A DNA stretch of 64,000 nt from Calliopum simillimum (lineage: Eukaryota; Arthropoda; Insecta; Diptera; Lauxaniidae). The stretch covers positions 124,014,897 to 124,078,896 of the forward strand of contig OX638370.1 in NCBI GenBank assembly GCA_951812925.1, in the 5' to 3' direction. The notes under the pieces were generated by a model. It worked only from the letters and a program-made list of their open reading frames with translations. It made no database searches and had not been told where the DNA came from. Numbering within the stretch: position 1 is the stretch's first letter; each line of letters opens with the position of its first letter. Position numbers and translations under genes: made by a program. Shown in pieces: positions 34,180 through 45,069 of this stretch.

Positions 34180-34520
34180 TAAACACTGCTTACGCAATCT
34201 TTGGGAGAAATCAGAAAAGGGCCATGCCTACTTTTTGATGAAAATTTAGGAGATGTTACCCCTAAAAACATAAACATGATATAGTGTTTGGAAGCATTAG
34301 GGTTTTTCTTTAAAACCTTATTTAAATTATTTGAATAAAAAAAAAAGCTGCACTGAAAGCGTTTTTTAAGATAATGAAAGCGAATTTTGTGCAGATACTT
34401 GGAATATTTATTGCAAGCCCTTAGCAAAAACTAAGTGGATTCAGTCAAAAAGGTGCGGCACCAATGTAGAAGTAAAATTTTCAAAATACTGCAGTGTAGG
34501 GCATATTATTTTTTAGCCAG
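34180..34520 (-). repeat. Helitron-type interspersed repeat, inverted fragment
   Basis: CACTGCAGTGTAGG-like and TTTTTAGCCAGGCCAAAGG read on this strand as the start of the family at 16668 and 30944, with GGCCATGCCTAC and TTGCAAGC...AAAAACTAAG blocks. Confidence 0.5.
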
Positions 34521-35739
34521 GCCAAAGGTTTTCCTTTTAGTATTAATGCTAAAAAGTAGTATTTGGTTAGTTTTAAAGTTAAAGATATCATTTTTATATG
34601 CCTTGATTCAAGACAAAAAACCTAATAAGTACATCGCACGACTCATTTGGGATAGTAAAATAAAAACCGTATCCAGCTGAGATTTGACATATGTATAAAA
34701 TGCGATGAACTATAAATGTTTGAAAAATTCTCAGCTCAGTATTTTGAGGATAGTCGTGTTATTCTAAAAAATTGTTTTGATTTAATCAGTTAATGTTTTA
34801 AAAAGGCTATGTATGAGAAAGATATGAAGAAGTGATCACTTCCATTTTTGGTCCCAGATATAGTCTAATGATATTGATGTTATCTGTACCAAATTTCATG
34901 AATCTAGCTTTATCCTTTCGGCCTTAATCGTAATTACAACAGACACACATATGTGAACTACAAGTAAAAAAAGAGAAAATAACTTTAATTTGCCTTTCAA
35001 GAAAAATTGTTTGAGCATGTTCGTCCATTTATCTTTTCAGCTATTTAAACTCTCAGATAAAGTAATTTTAAAATTTGTTTTTCAAAGGCATGTATTAAAT
35101 GTTGTGAATTTTTTAGTAAAAATTTTGTGACCAAAGTTGAAAAATAACGACTGAACTTTAAGCAATTCCTGGAGACTAGATTGCATATTCAGACTAAAGG
35201 CAACTTTAAGATTTAACAACAATACGCTAAGCAACATTAAATTCCTATAAAAATTAAAATTTCATATAGCGATTTGTATGACAGTTAAAGGATCAAAACA
35301 CAAAACCGGCATCTAAGAGATGAAATAAAAGCCAGAGTGAAAGTAGAGATAACAAGAAAGCCTGAGGGTATGTCTGCGCCATCAAGTGACGGGTTCAATG
35401 GGAGTATATGTATGTATGTATAAGTGTGATACTGCAGCAGTTGCAAAACTTTTACCTGGCAAACTACACTACTCTTAAAGTTAAAAGCGTTGAAATGCTG
35501 CTGCCATCACTTTGATGGTGCAATTAAGTACATTGCCAAAGTCTGACTGATAAAAACTTCCATAACGGTGATGACGACACTGGTGGCGACCTTTTTTGTT
35601 TAGCGACTGGAGAAATGTAGATTTCTGAAAGAATTTCATGTAAGAATGACATAATTTTTATGTAAAGTTTTTTGTTAAACTTAAAAATCCTTGAATTTTT
35701 TTTGAAAAACCCCCCTTAGATTTTTTTAAAAGTACTTTA
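34521..35739. other. Non-coding, nothing recognised
   Basis: No supportable feature was found. Confidence 0.4.
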
Positions 35740-36170
35740 AATTAAAGAATAATTTATAAGCTTTAAAATGATGCATGACTCAAGATGGGATTCGGTCGCT
35801 AGATGAGAGTTTTTGGGTTTCGAAGGCCCGCGGCAGGCAAAACTCTTTGTTAACTCGAGAAGAAGGCATCTTACGAAGAAAGTGTACTAGGCATAAAATG
35901 CTTAGAATTGTCCAAGAAATACGTGTGATTTTTTTTGGAGTTTTATTAAACTTTTTTTTTAACTTTCCAAAAAATTCCCAAAAATTTCACATGTATTCCT
36001 TGGACGATTCTAAGCATTTTATGCATTTTCTCGTAAGATGCATTCCTCTTGAGTAAACAAAGAGTTTTGCCTCCCGCGGGCCTTCGAAACCCAAATTGCC
36101 AAATTTGAGCGAAATCGGAGACAAAAAAATTTTTACCTGATACACTTGGCGTGTTTTGCTACATATAGAG
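35740..36170. repeat. Hairpin repeat related to 32551-32868
   Basis: 35806-35935 and 35960-36105 are inverted copies sharing GGGTTTCGAAGGCCCGC, GGCAAAACTCTTTGT, GCATCTTACGA and GCATAAAATGCTTAGAATTG. The outer parts (TTTATAAGCTT.AAAATGATG and CACTTGGCGTGTTTTGCTAC) match the right half of the element at 31444-32864, so it is a shorter relative or fragment. Confidence 0.65.
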
Positions 36171-36554
36171 AATATAAAATATTTTGGAGAATTCTCGATG
36201 TATCTCAAAGGTAGCCCTATATATCATGTAAAACATATTAAAATTTAAAAGAAAAAAAAACTTGTGTTTTTCGAGATATTTCAGTTTAAAAAATTTTGAC
36301 TTTTTTTAGCATTTTCAAAATTGCTAACTTTTTGTAGAAAATACATAATAAAATAAGCTTTGCTTTGTTTAAGACCTAATTAAACTTTGAATATTTAAAA
36401 AAAATTTGTCATAATTAGTTCACAAAAACCGAAGTTCTGTACCAGTTATTTCGTAAAATTCAACAACACAAAAATTGGGACATATTTGTCATAAGCCAGG
36501 TCGAAAAAAACAGTTTGGAGCAAAATAAAAAATGCGTGTCCAATCAAATCGCTT

Positions 36555-37040
36555 AAGGTACCCCGTACCAAAATTTCTGCGCAATCAGTGATTTTCGAAC
36601 AAAACCATGGTTTTGTTAATGGCAGATCTACAGTATCTAACCTTCTTGATTTCACTTCTTTTACATTAAACTCTTTGGACTCTGGTGGGCAAGTTGACTG
36701 TATCTACACAGATTTCAGTAAAACATTTGACAAACTACCACATAACTTAATTTTATTTAAATTAAAAAAGCTTGGATTTGTCTGATCGTTCATATCAAAT
36801 AAGATTTAGGAAGGTGTTGTCCTCACCATTTACTGCGTCTTCAGGTGTTCGGCAAGGAAGCCACTTGGGACCTCTCCTGTTTATTTTAGCAATAACTGAT
36901 GTTACTCACATTATTAAAAACTCTCATTTGTTAATATATGCATATGATATGAAAATATACAGGATCGCGAAGGGTGATGAAGGCATTTTTCCACTTCAGT
37001 CTGACTTGAAATCTTTTGAAATTTGGTGTTCTGAAAATAG
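36555..37040 (+). pseudogene. Non-LTR retrotransposon reverse transcriptase fragment
   Basis: One frame reads NHGFVNGRSTVSNLLDFTSF, then VDCIYTDFSKTFDKLPHNLI and FKLKKLGF; a second frame continues LSDRSYQIRFRKVLSSPFTA, SSGVRQGSHLGPLLFI and HLLIYAYDMKIYRIA. These are RT palm motifs of a Jockey/CR1-like LINE (DFSKAFD, SGVPQGSxLGPLLF, YADD). The catalytic YADD is YAYD, a segment after KLGF is deleted with a frame change at about 36775, and the frame stops at the junction with the Tc1-like fragment. It is dead; no endonuclease or 3' end is present. Confidence 0.8.
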
Positions 37041-37333
37041 ATATTCAAACCTTTTTGGGACAATTTCGAAGCACCTTCACGCAAAGTTAATGTTGGATTT
37101 TTCGAAAATAGAGCACAGATCAGTTTTTCCTGTTTTTCCGTCACTACACCGACAGACCCGCGATTTGGAAAGTCATCGACATTTTTTTCTTCTTTGAAGC
37201 GATTCACCCACTTACTCACAAACTGTTTCGACTTTTGCATATACTTCGCAGCCGCCGCTTGGGTCATTTTGGGACCTTTGGGGTGCAAACACAAAAAAAC
37301 GGCTTCAAAGCGCGACGCGTACGCGGTACTCAT
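37040..37333 (-). pseudogene. Tc1-like transposase N-terminal (helix-turn-helix) fragment
   Basis: From the ATG at 37333 the minus strand reads MSTAYASRFEAVFLCLHPKG, then AAAAKYMQKSKQFVSKWVNR, EEKNVDDFPNRGSVGVVTEK and a basic stretch up to KLSQKGLNI, where it runs into the LINE fragment. The FVxxWVxRxxExxxVDDxPxRG pattern is the paired-like DNA-binding region of Tc1/mariner-superfamily transposases. The catalytic domain is absent. Confidence 0.7.
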
Positions 37334-37867
37334 TTTGGAAAAATGCTGAGAACGCATTGAAAAGAGTGGTCAGCTGATTCACTTTCACGAAGCATGAAGG
37401 ACAATACTGCCCTCTGTGTGAGAAAAAAAAAATTACAGCATTATACTTTACCGATCGCGAGTAATCGGGACCACGCTCTTATTTAACAGACTGTACATTT
37501 TAAATTGATTCAACGAATCCTTTTATAGAGACGTGGGCTTGGAAAAATCTCACAGCGACGTTGTTCGGTTTTCATAAACATCCAATTTTTGATGTAACAA
37601 TTGAAAAAAACTCAAATTAGACGTTGCCTTTGGAAATCCTTTATAGAAGAAAAACCATATAGTCAAAGGACCGATCGATGGATTTTCTATATAATATAAG
37701 TTTTTGTGTTAATAATAATTCGAAATTAAATGTGGCCAACTTCTAAATTACTTCCTCCGCATCGGTGAATATAAACACAGGTAAAAAAATCCAAACTTTT
37801 AATCAATATCTCTTATGAGATACTACTGAGGTGTCATGACAAATGCGTCCGATATTTGATGTAACTA
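37334..37867. other. Non-coding, nothing recognised
   Basis: No features were supportable between the Tc1-like fragment and the mariner. Confidence 0.4.
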
Positions 37868-38791
37868 CTAGGTGTACAAATATGAAACCGGTAATTTTTA
37901 TTTAAAAATAACACGTTTATTTTGCAAAAATGGTTCCAAATTTAATCTTCAAAGTACTTCCCCTCGCTAGCTACACATCTTTCCCATCTTTCAGGCAATT
38001 TATGGACTCCTCGGCAAAAAAATTTTTCGTTTTTTGAGGCTATCCATTCATCGAGCCATTTTTGCACTTCCTCGTAAGAATTGAAGTGCGAATCGTTGAG
38101 TGCGTGTCCCATCGATGAAAACAAATAGTAATCGGATGGCGCCAGGTCCGGTGAGTACGGCGGGTGGGGCAGGGGCTCCCAGTTGTACGATTCTACCAAG
38201 TTTTTATTGACCGCTGCTCGATGTGGCGATGCGTTGTCATCTTGGAATACAATTTTGTCATGGCGAAGTTGAAATTCCGGCCTCTTCTGACGTATAGCAC
38301 GGTTCAAAGCGATCAATTGTTGATGGTAGCGTGCACCAGTAACTGTTTCACCTGGTTGTAGTAGCTCATACCAAATAACACCACGCTGATCCCAGAAAAT
38401 ACACAGCATTGTCTTTCGGCCGAAGCGATTTGGTCTTGGCGTTGATTTGGGTCGTTGGCCGGGGCTCAAATATGATTTTTTTCGTTTGGGATTGTTGAAA
38501 TAAATCCACTTTTCATCGCCAGTGATGAGTGGATGCGATTCAAAAGCGTTTTTCTTTAAATGGAAACAGAAAATCAATGCTTCCCGCAAATGAGAGTTTT
38601 CAGGCACAAAATTCGACATCTTAACGAGCGGAAAAAATGCGTTGTTGTATGAAACTTGACAAATTGTGAACTGAATATTGTTGACAGATGACAGAATGAA
38701 CAATTAAGAAATTTGGTACGGTTCGGAAGCTCATACATATACGGCTGTCGACCGCTAGATGTCATTACCGGTTTCATATTTGTACACCTAG
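37868..38791 (-). mobile_element. Mariner element, internally deleted
   Basis: The 28-bp inverted ends CTAGGTGTACAAATATGAAA(CCGGTAAT) at 37868-37895 and 38764-38791 appear perfect, with TA on both sides (37866-37867 and 38792-38793). The element is 924 bp against about 1.3 kb for full-length mariners; the missing part lies inside the transposase frame. Perfect ends and an open frame suggest a young insertion. Confidence 0.92.
37942..38619 (-). CDS. Mariner transposase, N-terminal deletion but open frame
   Basis: The likely start is the ATG at 38619, because the protein then begins MSNFVPENSHLREALIFCFH like mauritiana-subfamily transposases. An upstream in-frame ATG at 38703 adds 28 residues that do not fit. 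After about 33 N-terminal residues the protein jumps directly to TGDEKWIYF, so about 120 residues holding the helix-turn-helix DNA-binding domains and WVPHEL linker are gone, in frame. The catalytic core is complete: first Asp in TGDEKW, second in QDDNASPH, third in YSPDLAPSDYYLF, with 34 residues between the last two (DD34D). The C-terminus ends HKLPERWERCVASEGKYFED. It could fold as a catalytic domain but should not bind its ends; residual expression could poison related transposases, which is speculation. Confidence 0.88.
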   Translation of the reverse strand: MSNFVPENSHLREALIFCFHLKKNAFESHPLITGDEKWIYFNNPKRKKSYLSPGQRPKSTPRPNRFGRKTMLCIFWDQRGVIWYELLQPGETVTGARYHQQLIALNRAIRQKRPEFQLRHDKIVFQDDNASPHRAAVNKNLVESYNWEPLPHPPYSPDLAPSDYYLFSSMGHALNDSHFNSYEEVQKWLDEWIASKNEKFFCRGVHKLPERWERCVASEGKYFED

Positions 38792-38984
38792 TATTAATTT
38801 AATTGGGTTATCAAAAAATATTAAAGGTTGCATTCAAAGAAGGAGTTGAACCCACAAGGGCCTACAATTGTAGTTTTTATTGGTGAATTTCGAGGGCCAA
38901 GATCGAAATAAAAAAAGTTAAAATTTTGTGAATGAAAATAGTACAGGCTCCTAAAAAAAAAGTTTTTTGAACACATTACATCTT

Positions 38985-39330
38985 ATATGCAGTCTTACGA
39001 TTCTTTCGGCGCTGAATCGGACTGCCTCCTCCGAATTGTCAATCGCTTGAAGTTGGAGAAAATAATTTTTTGGAATTTATGGCGTAGCAACAGGAAAAGG
39101 TGAAACTCTGTTTTTTTATGGCATTGGATAGACTCACTGTTTCTTATCAAAACAAACCTTCAAACTTTTCCAACAGGGCTCTTACTTTTCGAGTTATGAT
39201 TCTTTAAAGAGAGGGCATTTCAGCCCCATGCAAAGGACGAAATGTTTTGGGGAAGTGGCATCGCCCATTTGTATTGGCACAAATATATTTCATACCCTGG
39301 CTATTCGATGTCGTTAAAAAATGAGAATTT
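38985..39330. repeat. Helitron-type repeat fragment
   Basis: ATCTTATATGCAGTCTTACG, CGCTGAATCGGACT, GGCATTGGATAGACTCACTG, CTTACTTTTCGAGTTATGAT and TTTCAGCCCCATGCAAAGGA resemble the stretch at 15040-15380. Confidence 0.5.
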
Positions 39331-40888
39331 CACTTTTTCCTGTAGCTACGCTATAATTCTTAAAACAGCATTTTCGCCAACTTTAAGCAAGAATATCTCA
39401 AAATGCTGCAGGTATATTCACAATTCTGAGGATTTAGTCCGATTAAACGTCAACAAGTTTATAAGACTGCATATAAAAAGCATTGTGCTTAGACAAATTT
39501 TTTCTTTTGAGTGCCTGTGTAGTTAAAGGTTGATTTAGGTATATGTTTTTCATGTTGAAGCAAAGTAAGTTCGTTTCCAGTTTACGATTTTTTACAAAAG
39601 CATGCATTTAAACACAATAGCCATTATTCATCATTCAAATAATTGCCGTAAACCATCAGCTTGTTAATTTCATTATTTTCCTCATTAAAGTAAAAAAATT
39701 ATCTCTAATGTTAAGTATAATCTTGTCCAAGAAAAAAAATATATATTAACTACATACCTATGCCATACCCCTTAAGGCATCAAATTGAGGCCGCCCCAGT
39801 CTTCTTGTTTTATAAAAAGGTAAGTTTTCAGCGATTATTTAAGTCAGTTGGAACAAAATGCATAAGAAGATATTTCCAATAGCTAGATGTTCCTATACAA
39901 ACAATTCAAATAAATTCTTTAGAATTAAAAATATTTCAAGTCTTCCATTTTTTTTATTTTGATTTAATTTATTTGAAATTGTCTTTTTGACATCGAAAAA
40001 TTCACAATCGATGAGCAAAACTCTGGTTAGTTATTCAGCACTTTGTGAAAACGAATTCATTGATATTGTATTATTTGTCGTATGGTTAGCAATCGTACGG
40101 TTAAGAACAAATTTAACCGGACATTGAGAAAATGGCCCTAAAACTCATAATTTTTTCATTTCCACAATATTTAATAAGCTTTACTTGATTTAAAGCTTAA
40201 AGCTAAATAGCTAAGAAGGCTAATAGCTGTAGTAGCTAAACTCTATTATTATTATTAAAAAAATTTGGTTCGTTTTCTTGCGGAATAGGTCATACTTAAG
40301 GTATTTTCTGGAGGTATGTTTTTTGAACGGACAACATTTTTTTCAGCGAAAGAATAATTTTTTAATTTTCTTTCAGACTAACCTCCTGGTGGCATGTACT
40401 TATGTAATTTAAAGCGATTGTAGGCTTTTTTCAATTATATGTCCATATTTTTTTTTTTTAACGGAATTTAAATGCAATTGGGTTTTGGACTCATGTGACT
40501 ATTTTGTACCAGTAAAAAAACTGATTTTTTAACATCTTTTAACTCTTTTATTCCAAACCCATCAGGGTACAAAAAATAAAGCATTCTATTAGATGATTTT
40601 GTACGGAAAATATTTCAATGGAAATTATTGCGAAAAATAAAATAAATGGCAAAAAAAGAAATCACAAAAATTAACGAAAATTGTATTTTGTTTTCATTAC
40701 GATTTAGATATATTTGCCCTTACAAGCTACAAATTTACATCAAACTAGCCCCCACTGCATCCCTTTTTCACTAGTTTCGGGTTAGTACTAATCGTTTTTT
40801 GTAGACTGTCTCATATTTTTACTACAGGTTTATTTTATTATTCAAAAAATTAAAAATAGATTTTTTTCTAAAACAAAACAGCAAATTA
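39331..40888. other. Non-coding, nothing recognised
   Basis: AT-rich with short spurious frames only. Confidence 0.45.
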
Positions 40889-41512
40889 CACTGTCCTGCG
40901 TTTTTGAAAAAGTTAAAAAAGTATGAAATAAGAGTAGATGGTTTTCATAGATTTTTGATCGCTGAATCTGAATATGATTTCCGATTTGCTCCATCACGTC
41001 TGAGATCCGAGTTATTTTTGATTTAAAGTGGAAGAAACGCTATTTTCAGTTATATGGCATACATCTTGAAAGTGGTTTAGTTCACTAATGACAGCGGCAT
41101 TGAATAGTCCTGAGCTTCTTCTTTAAAGCGTACTTTTTACTTTTTCAATTGAATCATTAGTTTCCGAGATATCATCGATTGAGGTAAAGGTATCGCTTAT
41201 CCCTGTAAAGGACTATATTCAATTTGTATACCTTTACTTCAACTAAGAAACTAATGATCCAATTGGAAAAGTTAAAAGTACGCTTTAAAGAGGAAGCTTA
41301 GGGCTAATCAATGCCGCTGTCAAAAATTAACTAGACTGTTTTAAGGATGTAAGTTATATGTTTGAAAATAGCGTTTTCTGCACTTTAAATCAAGGGTTAC
41401 TCGGATCTCAGACGTGATGGACCAAATTGAAGGTCATATTCGGATTCAGCGAGCAAAAATCTATAAAAATCACCTACTCTGATCTCATACTTTTTTTCGT
41501 CGCAGGACTGTG
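40889..41512. mobile_element. Palindromic element, CACTGTCC ends, TTA target site
   Basis: A 624-bp near-complete palindrome. Ends CACTGTCCTGCG and CGCAGGACTGTG, with TTA outside both (40886-40888 and 41513-41515). Arm blocks include GATCGCTGAATCTGAATATG, CATCACGTCTGAGATCCGAG, AGCGTACTTTTTACTTTT and GATACCTTTACCTCAA-like pairs, meeting near 41205. It has the same design and target-site length as 33406-34176. Confidence 0.78.
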
Positions 41513-41515
41513 TTA

Positions 41516-42106
41516 TTCGTGAGATTTTTCTCTTTTATACAGAGAAAATTTTGATGCTCCTTTTATAATAATAGTTCATTAAGTTTTTGCTAAAATTCCT
41601 TATAAAGTACTTATTTGTAAAATTTCACAAAACCTTTGGATAAATTTGGCCAGGTTTTCCTTAACAGCTCAGCAAAAGGTGCAAACTTTACGCTCAACTT
41701 GTGCTAAACTTTAGTTAAGTCATAGGGAATTGAATTGACTAGTGTCAAAACCCCACATGTTACAAGATGCAAGTTTTTTAGGAAACGACTGTTCATTTAG
41801 TTCAGAATGATGAAAAAGATTAAACTATTGGTGACAATAGAAACCTTCGATTGAAATACATTAGCTCGAAAAAGTTTTTATTAATAACACTGTGAAATAT
41901 TTTTGAGGTGATTGAATCCAAGCAACTTTCTGGGTTTTGCTTGTTTGGCTTCAGGTCGGATTCTATAGTACTATAAATATTTCGGTTTTTTAAAGGAAAT
42001 GCACTTTTGTCACGGCTTTATCTGATAAACCTTTTGGGCACACAACCACCTAAAAGTTTTAAGGTGTACAAGTTGGCTTGCAAAATCATGGCGACAGTCT
42101 TTTGAG
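41516..42106. other. Non-coding, nothing recognised
   Basis: No supportable feature was seen. Confidence 0.4.
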
Positions 42107-42519
42107 CAAGGATGTGAACCGGTTTTGAACCGAACTGGTTTTGAACCGAAAAACCGCTTTTTTTTACTAATTAACTGAACCATTAACCGAACCGAAATTT
42201 TCACAAATATTTGTTCCGAACCGAAAACCGAACCGCTTTTTATAAAAGTTCAAAGGTTCGTTTCGACCAATAGACAAATTTTCTCCAGTTTTTAATTTTT
42301 TCTTTTGTTAAATATGGTTATACCATGTTTGTTTACCATCTAGCAATATCAAATGTAAAGATCAATGGCAATCCATCTTATTTGACGAACACTTGTCAGA
42401 AATTTTGCTGCAGAAGCAATATGTTTGGCTGCTGTATAATACTTTGATCTACAGTATCAAATTCTCCTTACTGATTCAGAAAAAAATACTGCATGTTTTT
42501 AATCTAAAATCTAAATAGT

Positions 42520-42859
42520 ATGCAGGCTACTCTCGACACGTCAATATCTTCGAAATTTAGTACCGATGACGGAATTGGGAAGAAAGAGACAAAGTTTGAT
42601 AATAGATCATTAAAAGAAAAAATCAAATCGTTTGATTATACAAAGCGCGTTTCAAATAAGGTTGATGTTTTGAATTTATGGAATAACTACCCAGACAAAG
42701 TTATCTAAATTAGCGCAAACTATTTTCGGTGTTCCAACAACTTAGGTTTCGGTAGAGGGAGCATTTTCTACCTTAAAATTTGTCCCCGGAGACCTACGAG
42801 GAAATATTGACGAGGACTTGCTAGAAGACATTCTTCTCAATCTCAACTTATTTTTGTAA
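42520..42859 (+). pseudogene. hAT transposase C-terminal dimerisation region
   Basis: The first frame ends KVDVLNLWNNYPDKVI; after a +1 shift it continues LSKLAQTIFGVPTT, a TAG, VSVEGAFSTLKFVPGDLRGN and IDEDLLEDILLNLNLFL. This is the hATC dimerisation signature (WWxxN.. Px(L)..LAxxxLxxPxTSVxxERxFSxxG.....R..L......LLxLN). The BED finger and most of the RNase-H-like catalytic domain are missing. It is dead: one frameshift and one in-frame stop. Confidence 0.82.
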
Positions 42860-42940
42860 AACAAATTTTTTTATTAAATAAGAATTTTTTACTACGTACT
42901 TTTAGTGTATGATATAAATTATATGTAAGTACATATATTA

Positions 42941-43117
42941 TCGGGTTAAAACTTCAACTAGACAACTAGATTTTTTGATATTTTGAGTTAAGTATACAAA
43001 AACATGAAGTAAAAATGGCTATACGCCTCAGTTTAGTCGGTTTTTTTAAATTTAGTCCCCGTCCAATTTTACATAAAAAATAAAATGCAGATGTCTAGTT
43101 GTAGTTTTAACCCAATG
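42941..43117. mobile_element. Small MITE (GGGTTAAAACT.CAACTAGAC ends), copy 1
   Basis: TCGGGTTAAAACTTCAACTAG pairs with CTAGTTGTAGTTTTAACCCA across about 177 bp. The same family occurs at 44793-45023. It is inserted inside the hAT element. Confidence 0.7.
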
Positions 43118-43312
43118 AAATGTTTCTGTATTCTTTTGGACTGCTACTGAATAAAAAAAAAGAAACTTTTTAATTCCCGAACCGTTGAACCGAACCGAAA
43201 CCCCGGTTCAAAGTAAAAAAAAAAACCGTTTTACGAACCAATCCAAAAATGCAAAATGGGTTCGAACTGCTGAACCGAACCGACCAAATTTTTCACGCGG
43301 TTCACGTCCCTG

Positions 43313-43931
43313 CTTTTGAGACTAAGAAGGAAAGGAGGGGCCACGTCCCCTCATTCTAAAAAACCTAAATTTGTCATATCTCTGAAACTATTTGGAACAG
43401 AGGTGAATAAAATTTGATAAAGGGGGTGACATTACCTATTTTTTTATTGGATGCAATTGACTTTTGTATTGTTCATATACATACTAAATCTCATTTGCTT
43501 ATGGCAAATAGTTTCAAAGATAGGATCAATTCTTTCGACTAAAGCCACATATTTTCATTTAAATAGCGTTTTTTGGACCTTCAAGTACCTGAAGACCAAA
43601 ACTTTTATGCTTGATTCTTTTACCTATAGGATACTTTGTAGCCCCTGGGAGAAAGGTTTTCCACATTTTTAATTTTTGCGATAGGTCTACAATTGGAGAT
43701 TGCTGCCTTTGCTTTGATTACTAAACTTCTTAAGCAAAACTTCTTAGAGCTCCGCCAAAAAATAATATTATTTTTTCACCATTTTTATTGGTTTTAGCAA
43801 CTAATGAAGTCATGTACCTAATTTCAGCGAAATCGAAGAAGGGTGTGGCAGTTTGATTATTACAAACCAAGCAATTTCCACTTGATTGAAATAAACACGA
43901 CAGTCTCCAAATTTCCCCTTTGAGGATTTGG
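43313..43931. other. Non-coding, nothing recognised
   Basis: GGAGGGGCCACGTCCCCTC near 43335 resembles a Helitron-type GCCACGCCC repeat unit, but no boundaries are clear. Confidence 0.35.
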
Positions 43932-43970
43932 TTTAAACTTGGTTTAAACTTGGTTTAAACTTGGTTTACA
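43932..43970. repeat. Short tandem repeat
   Basis: Four units of TTGGTTTAAAC(T). Confidence 0.85.
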
Positions 43971-43975
43971 TCCTC

Positions 43976-44295
43976 ATAGTCCGGGAGCCGGCAATACTAA
44001 AAGTGCCGTCATCGCAGATTCTGCCATTTTCGGCAAAAAAAATTTGGTCGGCCGGGTTTTTTCTGAATGGTTATGAAATTTATCATCGATTAATGTTAAG
44101 ATTGATCAAAATCCGCGATGACGGCAGAACATTCCGAAAATTTAATAATTCAAAAATCATTTAAAAATATTTCTGCTAGGCTATAGCCATGCTGACCAAG
44201 CTTTTCTTATTCGTCTTAGTGTAAACTACCATTTTGCATTAAAAATTCAGAATCCGCGATGACGGCACTTTTAGTATTGCCGGCTCCTCGCCTAT
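43976..44295. mobile_element. MITE with GGAGCCGGCAATACT ends
   Basis: GGAGCCGGCAATACTAAAAG and TGCCGTCATCGC at the left are mirrored by GCGATGACGGCA and CTTTTAGTATTGCCGGCTCC at the right. A third GCGATGACGGCA lies in the middle near 44113. Confidence 0.75.
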
Positions 44296-44359
44296 CATCT
44301 AACTCTATTCTACAGAATTGCAAAACATACAGTATACTAAATTCGTGTACCTCCAGAGG

Positions 44360-45069
44360 TAAGAGTGTGTCAAAAGTGTTGATTTTGACATCGAAGACAA
44401 AGAATGTCTCAAAAGGGTGTGTTGTGTGGCGACCTGTTAAAATCGGGCCAAACAATCAGAGGAGACCTCTATCAAACACAATTGATCCATTCGAAGAGAG
44501 CAATCAAGAAAAATGCCCAGAATATATGACCAGACACGAATCTACAATTTTCCATCATGACAACATTCGGCCTCAAGTTGCAATACCGGCCAAAAACTAT
44601 TTGGAAAGCACATTGGAAGTTTTGGCTCACCCGCTTTATGGCCCAGACTTCGCACCGTCTGACTAACATTTGTTTCAATCGATGCAGAACGCTATCACTA
44701 AAATACGCTTCACTTCAGAACAGGGCATCAAAAATTGGCTTGATTCATTCTCGGCCTCAAAGGCGGAGCAGTTTTTTTGCCGTGAAATCCTTATCGTCGT
44801 GTTAAAACTACTACTAGACTTCTACATTTTTCATGTTTTGAGAAAAATACGTTTTGAGTTTTTTATAATTCGTTTATTGTATGGGATTTTGCAGTTTTGT
44901 GCCTTTTATCCTTGATATAAAATTGGATGGCGACTAGACTAGGGCATAGAGCCTTCTGTATACTTAACTCAAAACATCAACATATGTATGTAGATGTCTA
45001 GTTGTAGTTTTATCCCGATGATATGTTGCCAGAAAGATGGAAAAAAGTGGCTTTTGATGGACAATACTT
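44360..45069 (+). pseudogene. Mariner transposase remnant, twice disrupted
   Basis: Frames read KSVDFDIEDKE (helix-turn-helix edge), then, after a large deletion, DLLKSGQTI and DLYQTQLIHSKRAIKK, then EYMTRHESTIFHHDNIRPQV, HPLYGPDFAPSD, a stop, and HLFQSMQNAITKIRFTSEQG, ending near 44790. The last bit, LPERWKKVAFDGQYFE and stop, is found at 45024-45069 beyond a small MITE. It belongs to the same subfamily as the element at 49983-52513. Second and third catalytic Asp are still visible (HHDN, APSD). Confidence 0.8.
44793..45023. mobile_element. Small MITE, copy 2, inside the mariner remnant
   Basis: GTTAAAACTACTACTAGACT pairs with GATGTCTAGTTGTAGTTTTA TCCC. It separates the mariner codons for the KAEQFFCREI and LPERWKK parts. 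Confidence 0.65.

Larger units (their letters stand above)
42107..43312 (+). mobile_element. hAT transposon, internally deleted
   Basis: Exact 8-bp target duplication CTTTTGAG at 42099-42106 and 43313-43320. Termini CAAGGATGTGAACCGG and, read inward, CAGGGACGTGAACCGCG. Subterminal regions are full of AACCGAACCG repeats on both sides. The centre keeps only the C-terminal part of the transposase, and a small MITE sits near its 3' end. Confidence 0.92.
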
